Positions 7,314 to 16,232 of a stretch of DNA of 64,000 nt are shown here, in pieces. The position numbers and the translations under genes are program-made. The stretch comes from Reichenbachiella sp. 5M10 (lineage in GTDB: Bacteria > Bacteroidota > Bacteroidia > Cytophagales > Cyclobacteriaceae): assembly GCF_002742335.1 (NCBI RefSeq), contig NZ_MDGR01000007.1:4096501-4160500 (forward strand), given 5' to 3'. Within the stretch, counting starts at the first letter, position 1; each line of letters starts with the position of its first letter. The notes beneath the pieces were generated by a model. It was not told where the DNA came from. It saw nothing but the letters and a program-made list of their open reading frames with translations, and did not search any database.

Positions 7314-10127
7314 TTAACGACTCAAATACAGGTTACGCTCGCTGTACAACTTGAGGAAATAATCATCCATCAAATCGTCAATGAAATAGATCGCTTCACC
7401 TGTAGATTTCATCTCTGGTCCGAGCTCCTTATTGACATTCGGAAACTTATTGAACGAGAAAACAGGCTCTTTGATCGCGTATCCTTTTTTCTTTGGGTTG
7501 AAATCAAAGTCTTTGACTTTTTTCTCCCCCAGCATCACCTTCGTAGCGTAGTTCACATACGGCTCATCGTAGGCCTTGCAAATAAATGGAACGGTACGAG
7601 ATGCTCTAGGGTTTGCCTCAATGATATAAACTTGATCGTCTTTGATCGCAAACTGGATATTGATCAAGCCTACTGTATTGAGAGCTTTCGCTATTTTCTT
7701 GGTATAATCCTCAATTTTTCGAATCACCAAATCACCCAAATTGTAAGGAGGCAATACTGCAAACGAATCTCCTGAATGAATCCCGGCTGGCTCGATGTGC
7801 TGCATGATTCCAATGATGTACACATCCTCTCCATCACAGATCGCGTCTGCCTCTGCCTCTTGAGCATTTTCTAAAAAGTGGTCCAGTAAGACTCGGTTAC
7901 CAGGAATGGTTCTGAATATCTCCACCACATGCTCCTCAAGTTCCTCCTCGTTGATCACGATTTTCATCCCTTGCCCTCCGAGTACATAAGACGGTCTCAC
8001 CAACATAGGAAAGCCAATCGTTTTGGCTAGTTCCAATGCTTCGTCGGCATTTTCAATCACTCCAAACTCTGGGTAAGGGATTTCATTTTCTTTGAGCAGA
8101 TCAGAGAACGACCCTCTGTCTTCTGCCAAATCCAAAGCCTTGTAACTCGTTCCTAAAATCTTGATACCATATTTGTCTAGCTTTTCTGCAAGCTTAAGAG
8201 CAGTCTGCCCTCCTAATTGAACGATAACTCCTTCTGGCTTCTCGAGTTGGATAATCTCGTAGAGATGCTCCCAAAACACAGGTTCAAAATACAGCTTGTC
8301 GGCAATATCAAAATCTGTCGAAACCGTCTCAGGGTTACAGTTGATCATGATCGTCTCGTATCCACACTCCTTGGCAGCCAAGATGCCATGTACACACGAA
8401 TAATCAAACTCAATGCCTTGTCCGATACGATTAGGCCCCGAACCCAACACGATTATTTTCTTTTTGTCAGAGGGCTTGGATTCGTTCTCCTCTCCAAACG
8501 TAGAATAATAGTATGGTGTTTTCGCGTCAAACTCTCCCGCGCAAGTGTCCACAGTCTTGTAGGTTCTTTTGATCCCTAACTCCATTCGTTTCGCAAACAC
8601 TTCGCTCTCCAAACAGCCCATCAAGTGACCAAGTTGTCTGTCCGCATAGCCTTTCTTTTTGGCCGTCATGAGGAGTGTCTTCGGGACGTCCGTCAACGTG
8701 TATTTCTCTATTTCATTTTCGAGAGCGATGAGCTCTTCGATTTGATACAAGAACCAAGGGTCGATCTTGGTCAAATTTCGGATAGTCTTGTACGGAATTC
8801 CTAGTTTGAAAGAATCATAGATATGAAACAATCTATTCCAACTTGGATGTTTCAAGCTCTCCAATAGTTCATCGTGCGACTTGAGCTCACGGCCATCTGC
8901 CCCTAAACCATTCCTTTTGATTTCCAAAGACTGACAAGCCTTTTGCAAAGCCTCTTGGAAATTACGTCCGATACCCATTGCTTCTCCTACAGATTTCATC
9001 TGCAATCCGAGATGTCTGTCAGCTCCTTTGAACTTGTCAAAATTCCATCTTGGCACCTTTACGATCACATAGTCGATCGATGGTTCAAAGAACGCCGAAG
9101 TAGTTCCTGTAATCTGATTATTCAATTCATCAAGATTGAAACCTATGGCCAGTTTAGCTGCAATCTTGGCGATGGGATACCCCGTCGCCTTAGATGCCAA
9201 TGCCGACGATCGAGACACACGTGGATTGATCTCAATCGCTATGATGTCGTCATTTTCCGGACTGACCGAAAACTGTACGTTACACCCACCCGCAAACTCT
9301 CCAATAGAGCTGATCATCTTGATCGCATGATTTCGCATCTTTTGATACACCGTGTCTGACAGAGTCATGGCAGGAGCTACCGTGATAGAATCTCCTGTGT
9401 GTACACCCATCGGGTCGAAGTTTTCGATCGAGCAGATGACGATGAAGTTCCCAATGCTATCACGCATGATCTCCAACTCGTATTCTTTCCACCCAAGGAT
9501 ACTCTGCTCGATTAGTACCTCATGAATCGGCGAAGCATGTAAACCATCATTGAGTGCTTTGTCAAAATCCTCTGGCTTCTCTACAAATCCACCTCCTGCT
9601 CCACCGAGCGTATATGAGGATCGGATGATCAATGGGAATCCTATTTCTTGTGCTATTTCTTTTCCTTCTAGAAATGAAGTCGCCGTACGCCCTTTGCACA
9701 CGCCGATTCCTATTTCTTCCATTTTCATTCTAAATTTCTCACGATCCTCTGTAGTCTCGATCGCGTCAAAGTTAGAACCAATGATTTTGACGTTGTATTT
9801 CTTCCAAATCCCTGCTTTGTCGCAATCCATCGCCAAGTTCAATGCCGTCTGACCTCCCATGGTCGGCAATACTGCATCGATATCGTGCTTCTCCAAAATT
9901 TCTCGAATCGAAGCTTTGGTTAGGGGTTTGAGGTAGATATTGTCAGCCGTCACCTTATCGGTCATGATCGTTGCAGGATTGGAATTGATCAAGGTTACCT
10001 CAATCCCTTCTTCTCTCAACGACCGAGCGGCCTGTGATCCTGAGTAATCAAACTCACATGCCTGCCCAATGACGATGGGTCCACTTCCAATAATTAAAAC
10101 TGATTTGATGCTATTGTCCTTTGGCAT
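7314..10127 (-). CDS. carB: Carbamoyl-phosphate synthase large subunit, short form
   Basis: This 937-residue CarB makes carbamoyl phosphate for pyrimidines and arginine. Two ATP-grasp halves are clear: the carboxyphosphate half starts with [20 protein letters not shown] and contains [13 protein letters not shown] and [18 protein letters not shown]; the second half starts near residue 550 with [20 protein letters not shown] and contains [12 protein letters not shown] and [12 protein letters not shown]. The protein stops just after [19 protein letters not shown], where E. coli CarB (1073 aa) goes on into its MGS-like allosteric domain. That domain is absent, as in other Bacteroidetes CarB, so control by UMP or ornithine through it is not possible. 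carA is not in the window. Confidence 0.96.
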   Translation of the reverse strand: MPKDNSIKSVLIIGSGPIVIGQACEFDYSGSQAARSLREEGIEVTLINSNPATIMTDKVTADNIYLKPLTKASIREILEKHDIDAVLPTMGGQTALNLAMDCDKAGIWKKYNVKIIGSNFDAIETTEDREKFRMKMEEIGIGVCKGRTATSFLEGKEIAQEIGFPLIIRSSYTLGGAGGGFVEKPEDFDKALNDGLHASPIHEVLIEQSILGWKEYELEIMRDSIGNFIVICSIENFDPMGVHTGDSITVAPAMTLSDTVYQKMRNHAIKMISSIGEFAGGCNVQFSVSPENDDIIAIEINPRVSRSSALASKATGYPIAKIAAKLAIGFNLDELNNQITGTTSAFFEPSIDYVIVKVPRWNFDKFKGADRHLGLQMKSVGEAMGIGRNFQEALQKACQSLEIKRNGLGADGRELKSHDELLESLKHPSWNRLFHIYDSFKLGIPYKTIRNLTKIDPWFLYQIEELIALENEIEKYTLTDVPKTLLMTAKKKGYADRQLGHLMGCLESEVFAKRMELGIKRTYKTVDTCAGEFDAKTPYYYSTFGEENESKPSDKKKIIVLGSGPNRIGQGIEFDYSCVHGILAAKECGYETIMINCNPETVSTDFDIADKLYFEPVFWEHLYEIIQLEKPEGVIVQLGGQTALKLAEKLDKYGIKILGTSYKALDLAEDRGSFSDLLKENEIPYPEFGVIENADEALELAKTIGFPMLVRPSYVLGGQGMKIVINEEELEEHVVEIFRTIPGNRVLLDHFLENAQEAEADAICDGEDVYIIGIMQHIEPAGIHSGDSFAVLPPYNLGDLVIRKIEDYTKKIAKALNTVGLINIQFAIKDDQVYIIEANPRASRTVPFICKAYDEPYVNYATKVMLGEKKVKDFDFNPKKKGYAIKEPVFSFNKFPNVNKELGPEMKSTGEAIYFIDDLMDDYFLKLYSERNLYLSR

Positions 10128-10168
10128 TTTCCGACGACTTTTGTTTTTTTATGGGGTATAAAATTCTG

Positions 10169-10176
10169 CAAATCTA
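10169..10176 (-). promoter_or_regulatory. Candidate -7 box for carB
   Basis: On the minus strand this reads TAGATTTG, a full match to TAnnTTTG, 42 nt before the carB ATG. No TTG is found at the expected upstream distance, so support is partial. Confidence 0.35.
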
Positions 10177-10194
10177 GGTTCAAATGCGCGTAAT

Positions 10195-10229
10195 AAAAAG
10201 GAATATCCGAAAGGGATATGCCTTTTTTT
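10195..10229. terminator. Terminator-like hairpin between divergent genes
   Basis: AAAAAGG at 10195-10201 and ATATCC at 10203-10208 pair with GGATAT (10214-10219) and CCTTTTT (10221-10227), with one A-G mismatch and a GAAAG loop. A and T runs flank it on both sides. It lies in the 160-nt gap between divergent carB and a lipoprotein gene, where no gene ends. It may be an attenuator in a leader, or may end a short unseen transcript. Confidence 0.6.
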
Positions 10230-10287
10230 CGAGCAAACTCTCAATTACCTTGCAACAAACTTATCATAGCAACCCTAATCATTGGTC

Positions 10288-10734
10288 ATGAAAAAAAACA
10301 TCACAACCTCTCTTTCCATTGTCCTATTGTTTTTTGCATGGGCAGCATTCTTTGCCTGTGAACAAAAATCCAAGGATTCACAAAATGCAACCGTAAACAA
10401 TTCTCCCACAAACCTCATCGGGCAATGGGACGTCCAATGGGTAACCTACCCAGACAAGAACGCTCCTTTGGACCCCAACATCAACTTGACCATGAACGGC
10501 AAGATGGACCTCAAAAAGAATGGTCAAATCACCATAAGTGCCTACGGCTATGACAACTGCATCTTTGGCAAAGACACGCTCATTCATTCCCTCACGTGGG
10601 AAATCCTCGGCGATACACTCAATGTCAAAAACCAGGGAGATGAGTTTGGCATGCCCTACGTCATTCTCGAATCTTCAGAAAACAAAGTCAAACTACAACT
10701 CGTAGAAGACGTCTTCCTCTTCCTTACAAGATGA
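10288..10734 (+). CDS. Small lipoprotein, lipocalin-like size, unknown function
   Basis: A 148-residue protein. ATG 10288 follows a TTG that also opens the frame at 10282; the ATG is chosen because it gives a standard signal (MKKNITTSLSIVLLFFAWA, lipobox FFAC). The mature part (GQWDVQWVTYPDK, LTMNGKMDLKKNGQITISAYG) has the alternating pattern of a small beta-barrel or lipocalin-like sheet, with the common opening 'W-x-V' of Bacteroidetes META/lipocalin-like lipoproteins. I cannot assign a function. It is likely anchored in a membrane facing the periplasm. The AsmA-like gene follows after 74 nt. Confidence 0.7.
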   Translation: MKKNITTSLSIVLLFFAWAAFFACEQKSKDSQNATVNNSPTNLIGQWDVQWVTYPDKNAPLDPNINLTMNGKMDLKKNGQITISAYGYDNCIFGKDTLIHSLTWEILGDTLNVKNQGDEFGMPYVILESSENKVKLQLVEDVFLFLTR

Positions 10735-10808
10735 TTTGACCTTCTACATTGACACTCTTTGTCTATTAAAGTTTAAATTAGAATACTCAACACAAATTCA
10801 ACTCATCA

Positions 10809-13478
10809 ATGAAAAAGTTGCTTATCATTTTAGGGGGGGGTATCACCCTCATCGTTGCACTACTCGTCCTCATCCCTGTCCTCTTCAAGGACGACATCCA
10901 ACGAGCCGTTGATGAAGCCATCGCTGACAACATCAATGCACGGGTATTCTACGACCGAAACGGATTTTCTCTTTCTTTGATAGAAAACTTCCCCAACTTC
11001 ACCTTGGGTATTGACAACTTTGGAATCGTAGGCACGGCTCCCTTTGATCAAGACACACTAGTTCAGGTAGGTTCTTTTGGGTTTGAAATCGACCTCATGT
11101 CCGTCATCAAAGGAGAACAAATCCAAATCAACAGTATCCTACTCGATCGACCAGAGATCCTTGTCCTAGTACTCCCGGATGGCACTTCCAACTACGACAT
11201 CACCAAGCCTAGCACTGAGACAGACACACTTCCAAGCGAAGAAGGAGAGGCCGCCAACTTTGCTATTGCTATCAAACAATGGGCCATCCAAAACGCCAAC
11301 ATCATCTATGTCGACCAATCATCTCAAATGATAGCTACCCTACTTGGTCTCAACCACAGTGGAAGCGGAGATTTCACGCAAGACAACTTTGACATCACCA
11401 CTCAAACCCACGTGGACGGACTCTCATTCGACATGGAAGGCATCAACTACCTCCACAACAAAACCTTACATGCAGACCTTGTGCTCAACATGGACCTGCC
11501 CAATGCCAAGTATACCTTCAAGGAAAATAAAATTTCACTCAACGATTTTGGCGTTGGTTTCGATGGCTATGTCGCCATGCCCGGTGATGACATAGACATG
11601 GATTTAACCTTTGGAGGGAAAGACATCTCTATCAAAAGCATACTCTCGCTCATTCCAGGAGTCTATCACGAATACTTGGAAGGTGTCGAGACCAGTGGCA
11701 AAATCAACTTTACAGGGTCTGCCAAAGGCATTTACAACGACCAGCGGCTCCCAGATATAAAAGCCACCCTAGATGTCGATGACGGCAAAGTAAAATATGC
11801 TGAATACCCAATCCCTGTAGAAAACCTCACCCTTCGCACTGCACTTCACGTGCCTGGAGACAACATGGATGCTTTGACTTTTGACATGTCTAAGTTCTCA
11901 ATGCTCCTCGATGGAGAGACTGTCATGGCTCAACTCAAGTTTAGCAACCTCCAAAATTACACTTGGAATTTTGGTCTTCACGGAAACCTAGACCTAGAAA
12001 AACTACTGAAAGTAGTACCCCTGGAAGGCATAGACCTCAAAGGACGTCTGACTGCCGACCTAAGTACGTCCGGACACATGAAATTGATCGACGAAGAACG
12101 CTATGACGAAATTCCAGCGGAAGGAAGCCTAGCTCTCGAAGGGTTTGAGATGATCAGCGAAGATTTGCCTCAAGGCATGAGCATTCGCAAAACACACATG
12201 AGCTTCACTCCACGACTCATCACCCTACAAGATTTTGACGCGAGTCTCGGCAAAAGCGACATCCAGCTGGACGGAACACTCTCCAATTTTATCGGCTATG
12301 CCTTGAGCGAAAACGAAACACTCTCAGGCACGCTCAACCTAACTTCAACGACTTTTGACTTGAACGAATGGATGACCGACGAAGTAGAAGAAACGGAGCT
12401 TGACACTACTTCCGCACCCTTAGAAGTCATTCGTATCCCCTCCCAAATTGATTTTAAACTACAATCCAAAATCAATACGATCCTCTATGATGGCATGAAA
12501 ATCCAAGATCTAGACGGGCTCATCACCGTCAAAGATGAAATCGCCCGACTCAACCAAGTCGGCTTCCACTTACTAGACGGAGACTTCATCATGAACGGCA
12601 CATACAACTCCGTCGAAAAACAACCATTCTTCGACTTTGATTTCAATATCAAGAACCTTTCCATCTCCAAATCCTACGAAACCTTCAACACAGTAAAAAA
12701 ACTCGCTCCAGTAGCCCAAAATGTAGAAGGCAAGTTTTCGGCCCAACTCAAACTAGATGGAAACATGGGAGATGACATGATGCCGATCTACGAACACCTC
12801 AACGGCAAAGGTATCGTAGAGATCGATGACGCAGCACTCAAAGGAGACAACCTCATGAAAGCCCTATCTGCCGTGAGTAAGTTCAGCGGAGATCAAATGG
12901 AAATGAAAGATGTTAAGCTCAAAGTAGAGATCAAAGAAGGCCGACTCTACGTGGACCCATTTGATGTCTCCATGAAGGGACAAAAAGCTACAGTCTATGG
13001 CTCCAATGGCTTGGACGGCTCGTTAGACTACAACATCAACACACTCGTCAAAACAGGTGCTGCTGGCAGTGCAATCAATTCAGCTCTCGCTCAATACACA
13101 GGAGGAAAAAATATTGTGGACGAAACACTTCTTGTAAAGCTCAAGGTCCTTGGCTCCTACGAAAAACCAAAAATCAGCATCGCAGGTACAGAATCAACAG
13201 ATGGAGGCAGCCCTGCACAATCCGCCAAAGCTGCAGCCAAAGCGGAAATAGACAAGCAGATCAAAGAAGCGGAAGAAAAAGCCAAGGCCGAGTTGGAGAA
13301 ACAAAAGAAAATCGCAGAAGCAGAGTTAGAAAAACAAAAAAAAGCAGCAGAAAAAAAAGCAGCAGAAGAAATAGAAAAACAGAAAAAAGCAGCGGAAGAA
13401 GCTGCTGAACGTGAGGCCAAAAAAGCAGCAGAAGAAGCCAAAAAGAAAGCCGCCAAAGCGCTCAAGAAAATGTTTTAA
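10809..13478 (+). CDS. AsmA-family protein with charged coiled-coil tail
   Basis: An 889-residue protein with an N-terminal membrane anchor (MKKLLIILGGGITLIVALLV), an AsmA-type N-terminal region (DDIQRAVDEAIADNINARVFYD, SLIENFPNFTLGIDNFGI) and a long beta-rich body typical of AsmA-like bridge proteins that act between inner and outer membrane. The AsmA-like C-terminal region lies about 690-800 (LNGKGIVEIDDAALKGDNLM, YGSNGLDGSLDYNINTLV). Residues ~810-889 are almost only K, E and A (for example AEEAAEREAKKAAEEAKKKA), a single charged helix resembling TolA's central domain. A run of eight G (10833-10840) encodes part of the membrane helix. A TerB-like gene follows after 20 nt. Role in envelope maintenance is inferred from the family. 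Confidence 0.85.
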   Translation: MKKLLIILGGGITLIVALLVLIPVLFKDDIQRAVDEAIADNINARVFYDRNGFSLSLIENFPNFTLGIDNFGIVGTAPFDQDTLVQVGSFGFEIDLMSVIKGEQIQINSILLDRPEILVLVLPDGTSNYDITKPSTETDTLPSEEGEAANFAIAIKQWAIQNANIIYVDQSSQMIATLLGLNHSGSGDFTQDNFDITTQTHVDGLSFDMEGINYLHNKTLHADLVLNMDLPNAKYTFKENKISLNDFGVGFDGYVAMPGDDIDMDLTFGGKDISIKSILSLIPGVYHEYLEGVETSGKINFTGSAKGIYNDQRLPDIKATLDVDDGKVKYAEYPIPVENLTLRTALHVPGDNMDALTFDMSKFSMLLDGETVMAQLKFSNLQNYTWNFGLHGNLDLEKLLKVVPLEGIDLKGRLTADLSTSGHMKLIDEERYDEIPAEGSLALEGFEMISEDLPQGMSIRKTHMSFTPRLITLQDFDASLGKSDIQLDGTLSNFIGYALSENETLSGTLNLTSTTFDLNEWMTDEVEETELDTTSAPLEVIRIPSQIDFKLQSKINTILYDGMKIQDLDGLITVKDEIARLNQVGFHLLDGDFIMNGTYNSVEKQPFFDFDFNIKNLSISKSYETFNTVKKLAPVAQNVEGKFSAQLKLDGNMGDDMMPIYEHLNGKGIVEIDDAALKGDNLMKALSAVSKFSGDQMEMKDVKLKVEIKEGRLYVDPFDVSMKGQKATVYGSNGLDGSLDYNINTLVKTGAAGSAINSALAQYTGGKNIVDETLLVKLKVLGSYEKPKISIAGTESTDGGSPAQSAKAAAKAEIDKQIKEAEEKAKAELEKQKKIAEAELEKQKKAAEKKAAEEIEKQKKAAEEAAEREAKKAAEEAKKKAAKALKKMF

Positions 13479-13498
13479 ACAAACCGAACCCTAACCCT

Positions 13499-13891
13499 AT
13501 GATCAAAAAACAAATCACCGCATTGGTCAACCTCGCCAAGAGTGATGACAATATCGATGACCGAGAGCTCAAACTGATCTTTAGGATAGGGCGCGCACAC
13601 CAATTGGAACACCAAGAGATACAAGAGATCATCGACCACCCTAGCAAACTCGAAGGGGTGGCGGAGCTCAGTCCGGACGAAAAATTCGAATTTCTCTACA
13701 GCATCATCCAGCTCATGAAAATCGATGATGAAATCATCAATGAAGAAGTAGAATATTGCAACATGATCGCCGACAAACTCGGCTATAGCTATGGGGCCAT
13801 TATGGAAATGTACCCCCAAGTACATAAAAACTTAGTCATCAAAGAAGAAAAAATGGCCCTAAAAAAGAAAATTTCCGCATTTCTCAAATAA
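13499..13891 (+). CDS. TerB-like protein
   Basis: A 130-residue all-helical protein with two repeats of the acidic TerB/metal-binding style loop: LVNLAKSDDNIDDRELKLIF near the start and IIQLMKIDDEIINEEVEYC in the middle. This matches the TerB-like (tellurite-resistance TerB N-terminal type) superfamily, with two Asp-rich sites that bind metal in known members. It ends with a Lys-rich helix. It follows the AsmA-like gene by 20 nt and precedes a secreted CarboxypepD_reg-like protein, so the three may be one transcript. No other ter genes are nearby, so a direct role in tellurite resistance is not supported. Confidence 0.75.
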   Translation: MIKKQITALVNLAKSDDNIDDRELKLIFRIGRAHQLEHQEIQEIIDHPSKLEGVAELSPDEKFEFLYSIIQLMKIDDEIINEEVEYCNMIADKLGYSYGAIMEMYPQVHKNLVIKEEKMALKKKISAFLK

Positions 13892-13943
13892 TTGAGCCGT
13901 CATTTCAAGCTAACATTGCATTTGTCCCTGTAGCAGCGCTACT

Positions 13944-14744
13944 ATGAAACACACATTTTTTGCCCCCTTTCTTTTACTCTTTGCGGTGAGCAGCTTGCAA
14001 GCACAAGAGCTCGTCGTACGCGGCTCCATTGTAGATGGAGAATCCCTCGAAGCACTCCGTGATGTTCACGTCTATGTAGAGCTCACCCACGGTACCTACG
14101 CAGATATCGATGGCAACTTCGCCATCCTTGCTTCGATCGGAGACACCTTGCACTTCTCCAGCCTGGGCTATCAAATCGCCAAAATCGGAATCAACGACTC
14201 CACCGAAACGCAAAACATGATCATCAGCCTCAAACGAGGCACGGTCGTCCTCGACGATGTGCAAATCAATAGCATGTACCAAGCCAATACCATCATCAAA
14301 AATCCTCGGCAACAAACCATGGAAGTCTCAGGTGTGGTATACAATGAAAAAACGGAAGCAGATGATTATCATCTGGGTGTTGCTGGATCTATCTTTAGCC
14401 CTGCAGAAGCGGTCTACCGCATGACCAGCAAGAAATACAAACAACAAAAACGCGTCTACCAAGAATCTCAAGTCAGAGAAAAACAAGATGAGAAGTACGA
14501 GCTGGCCAAGAAAAAAATGGACGAAGTACTAGAAATCATAGGAGAACGCCTCGACGAATACTACTACCTAGACTTCATCCACTACTCAGGAATGACCTTG
14601 GACACCTTCTCACGTCGCAACGTATACGAGCTCGTTCAGATCATGCCCAACAGCCTTGACCGCTACTACGAGTATCTCGACGAAAAACTTAAAAAAGAGG
14701 AGCGCATCAAAAACGGTGGAGAGCAAAACCCAACTTTTCACTAG
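13944..14744 (+). CDS. Secreted CarboxypepD_reg-like domain protein
   Basis: A 266-residue protein with a signal peptide (MKHTFFAPFLLLFAVSSLQA, cut before QE). Residues 24-105 are a CarboxypepD_reg-like beta-sandwich (LVVRGSIVDGESLEALRDVH, YADIDGNFAI, LHFSSLGYQIAKIG, ISLKRGTVVLDDVQI) as found at the N terminus of TonB-dependent receptors. The rest is a helical, Lys/Tyr-rich tail without a plug or barrel (KYKQQKRVYQESQVREKQDE). It is probably periplasmic. Proteins of this form are common in Bacteroidetes and have no agreed function. A strong terminator follows. Confidence 0.8.
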   Translation: MKHTFFAPFLLLFAVSSLQAQELVVRGSIVDGESLEALRDVHVYVELTHGTYADIDGNFAILASIGDTLHFSSLGYQIAKIGINDSTETQNMIISLKRGTVVLDDVQINSMYQANTIIKNPRQQTMEVSGVVYNEKTEADDYHLGVAGSIFSPAEAVYRMTSKKYKQQKRVYQESQVREKQDEKYELAKKKMDEVLEIIGERLDEYYYLDFIHYSGMTLDTFSRRNVYELVQIMPNSLDRYYEYLDEKLKKEERIKNGGEQNPTFH

Positions 14745-14775
14745 CCTCCAACTAAAGATCTACTACTAAAGACAC

Positions 14776-14808
14776 AAAAAAACCCAACAGTTGCCTGTTG
14801 GGTTTTTA
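14776..14808. terminator. Bidirectional terminator between convergent genes
   Basis: AACCCAACAG (14781-14790) and CTGTTGGGTT (14795-14804) form a perfect 10-bp stem with a TTGC loop, flanked by an A run on the left and a T run on the right. It serves both convergent genes. Confidence 0.9.
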
Positions 14809-14838
14809 CTTTTTCTCCTTTTGAGAGACCTTTTCTTA

Positions 14839-15834
14839 TTATGGCTGAACTTTAATGTCGATAGTTATTTTTGCCTCTGTACCAAAGCCTTCTACTAACT
14901 CGACAACCTTAATTACTCCTTTTTTTCCGTAGTTGTCAATAAATTCAACTTCGTCTCCAACCGAAAGCATATTTATCGCTTCTGAATCTGAAGCGCTAAC
15001 ATTACTCAAATCACTAGCTTTCGTGACATCATCAAAACTTATCGTTGAAACCGCAAAATAGGTGTGGTTCAACTCTTCTTCAGTCGTACTAGCCACCGTT
15101 GGTATATCAATAATTGATTTTGGGAAGTCAAACGCTGAAGCTAATGAAGCTTTATTTGAATTTCCGTAATAGTACCCAAAATCCCAAAATGCTGCAAACT
15201 CCTCTCCTTCGTCCACTCTATATACCTCACCATCCAATAGCGAAATGAAAGTCTCAGAAGAGCCATCAGCTAAAGGAGCTGCGAGAATAGTTGCTGTATA
15301 TTCTTTTACATCAGAAGCGGGGTTGTTTCCACCATAGTCCACGGTGATTGTACCAATACCTACAGCCAATCTTTTGTCTGTATCTCTGAAGTCTCCTCGA
15401 CCAGAGGTCGCCCAAAGCGTATATACCACTTCTCCTTGTGTACTAGTGTTGTACACTTCAAATGGAATGTCAAACGAGAAACTTTCTTTGTAGTCCTTTT
15501 CCAAATCAATCGAACCATCTCCTTTGTCATCGACAGACACTCCTTTGAGCTCATATGGCTCATCACCTGCTCCGAAATAGTTCTCCGTCACATACAATCT
15601 CTTCATGCTCGCATCAGAAGAGGTAAACTCTACTTTAGCCGTAAAGGAAGTCGCACCGCTCTCCAAGTCACTGACATAAACTGTCACATCCTCAGACACC
15701 ATGTCATTGACCGTCAATTCAATGTCCTCATTCCCCAAAATCTCGTCAACGAGATCATCATTCGTATCACACGCTACGTTGAAGGCCAACAGACCTACAC
15801 AAGCCACTCTGGTAAAATTTTTTAATAAATTCAT
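14839..15834 (-). CDS. Lipoprotein of unknown function
   Basis: A 331-residue protein with a lipoprotein signal (MNLLKNFTRVACVGLLAFNVAC, acceptor Cys near residue 22). The mature part is beta-rich and acidic, with two immunoglobulin-like blocks (about 40-165, containing TSFTAKVEFTSSDASMKRLY and VYTLWATSGRGDF; and about 170-331). The second block, with FISLLDGEVYRVDEGEEFAA and IIDIPTVAS, resembles the N-terminal parts of Bacteroidetes cell-surface lipoproteins. No enzymatic motif is visible. It is monocistronic: a terminator lies downstream and 398 nt without a gene lie upstream. Confidence 0.7.
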   Translation of the reverse strand: MNLLKNFTRVACVGLLAFNVACDTNDDLVDEILGNEDIELTVNDMVSEDVTVYVSDLESGATSFTAKVEFTSSDASMKRLYVTENYFGAGDEPYELKGVSVDDKGDGSIDLEKDYKESFSFDIPFEVYNTSTQGEVVYTLWATSGRGDFRDTDKRLAVGIGTITVDYGGNNPASDVKEYTATILAAPLADGSSETFISLLDGEVYRVDEGEEFAAFWDFGYYYGNSNKASLASAFDFPKSIIDIPTVASTTEEELNHTYFAVSTISFDDVTKASDLSNVSASDSEAINMLSVGDEVEFIDNYGKKGVIKVVELVEGFGTEAKITIDIKVQP

Positions 15835-16232
15835 ATTTACTATAGGTTTAATTTTTGATAATTAATCTCCAAGCCTATTGGCAAAAGTCATTCCGAAATA
15901 CCTCCTTGGATCAAAATAGTTTTGACTTTCGACGAAAGAAGCCTCCCAATCTATGAATCAATCGATCTGAAAGATGACTACCTGTCATCTACTGCCTCTC
16001 CACAAAAGTCACTCAGACACTCCGTCACTAAAAAAGGAAAAACCCCGACGATTTACATCTTCGAGGTTTTCCAAGTGGTGACTTCCAAGTCTAGGTTGAA
16101 GTCCTTTCCAACTACAATATGAGAAAACTACTTCTCCTTCCATCCTCACCTCACGGCACAAATGGTCATTGTATTGGGGTCACGCTGTATGCAGCGGCAG
16201 TTTTTCCACCGCTACGGTACTGCTTCACTAAA
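15835..16232. other. Intergenic stretch with gltD terminator and little else
   Basis: This 398-nt gap lies between the start of the lipoprotein gene and the end of gltD, both on the minus strand. The only structure I support is the hairpin at 16031-16071. Plus-strand ORFs that can be read here have no ribosome-binding site and no recognisable product. No clear TAnnTTTG box was found for the lipoprotein gene. Confidence 0.5.
16031..16071 (-). terminator. Terminator of the gltBD transcript
   Basis: On the minus strand AAAACCTCGAAGAT pairs with ATCGTCGGGGTTTT (13 of 14 positions, arms at 16057-16070 and 16039-16052, GTAA loop), followed by TTCCTTTTTTAG. It lies about 160 nt after the gltD stop. 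Confidence 0.75.

Noticed and set aside
10128-10287. Full promoter for carB with both boxes
   Set aside because: Only the -7 box fits; no TTG lies at 17-23 nt upstream.
13157-13465. Antisense ORF opposite the AsmA tail (Ser/Ala/Phe-rich)
   Set aside because: It is a mirror of the K/E/A codon repeats on the other strand and has no features of a real protein.
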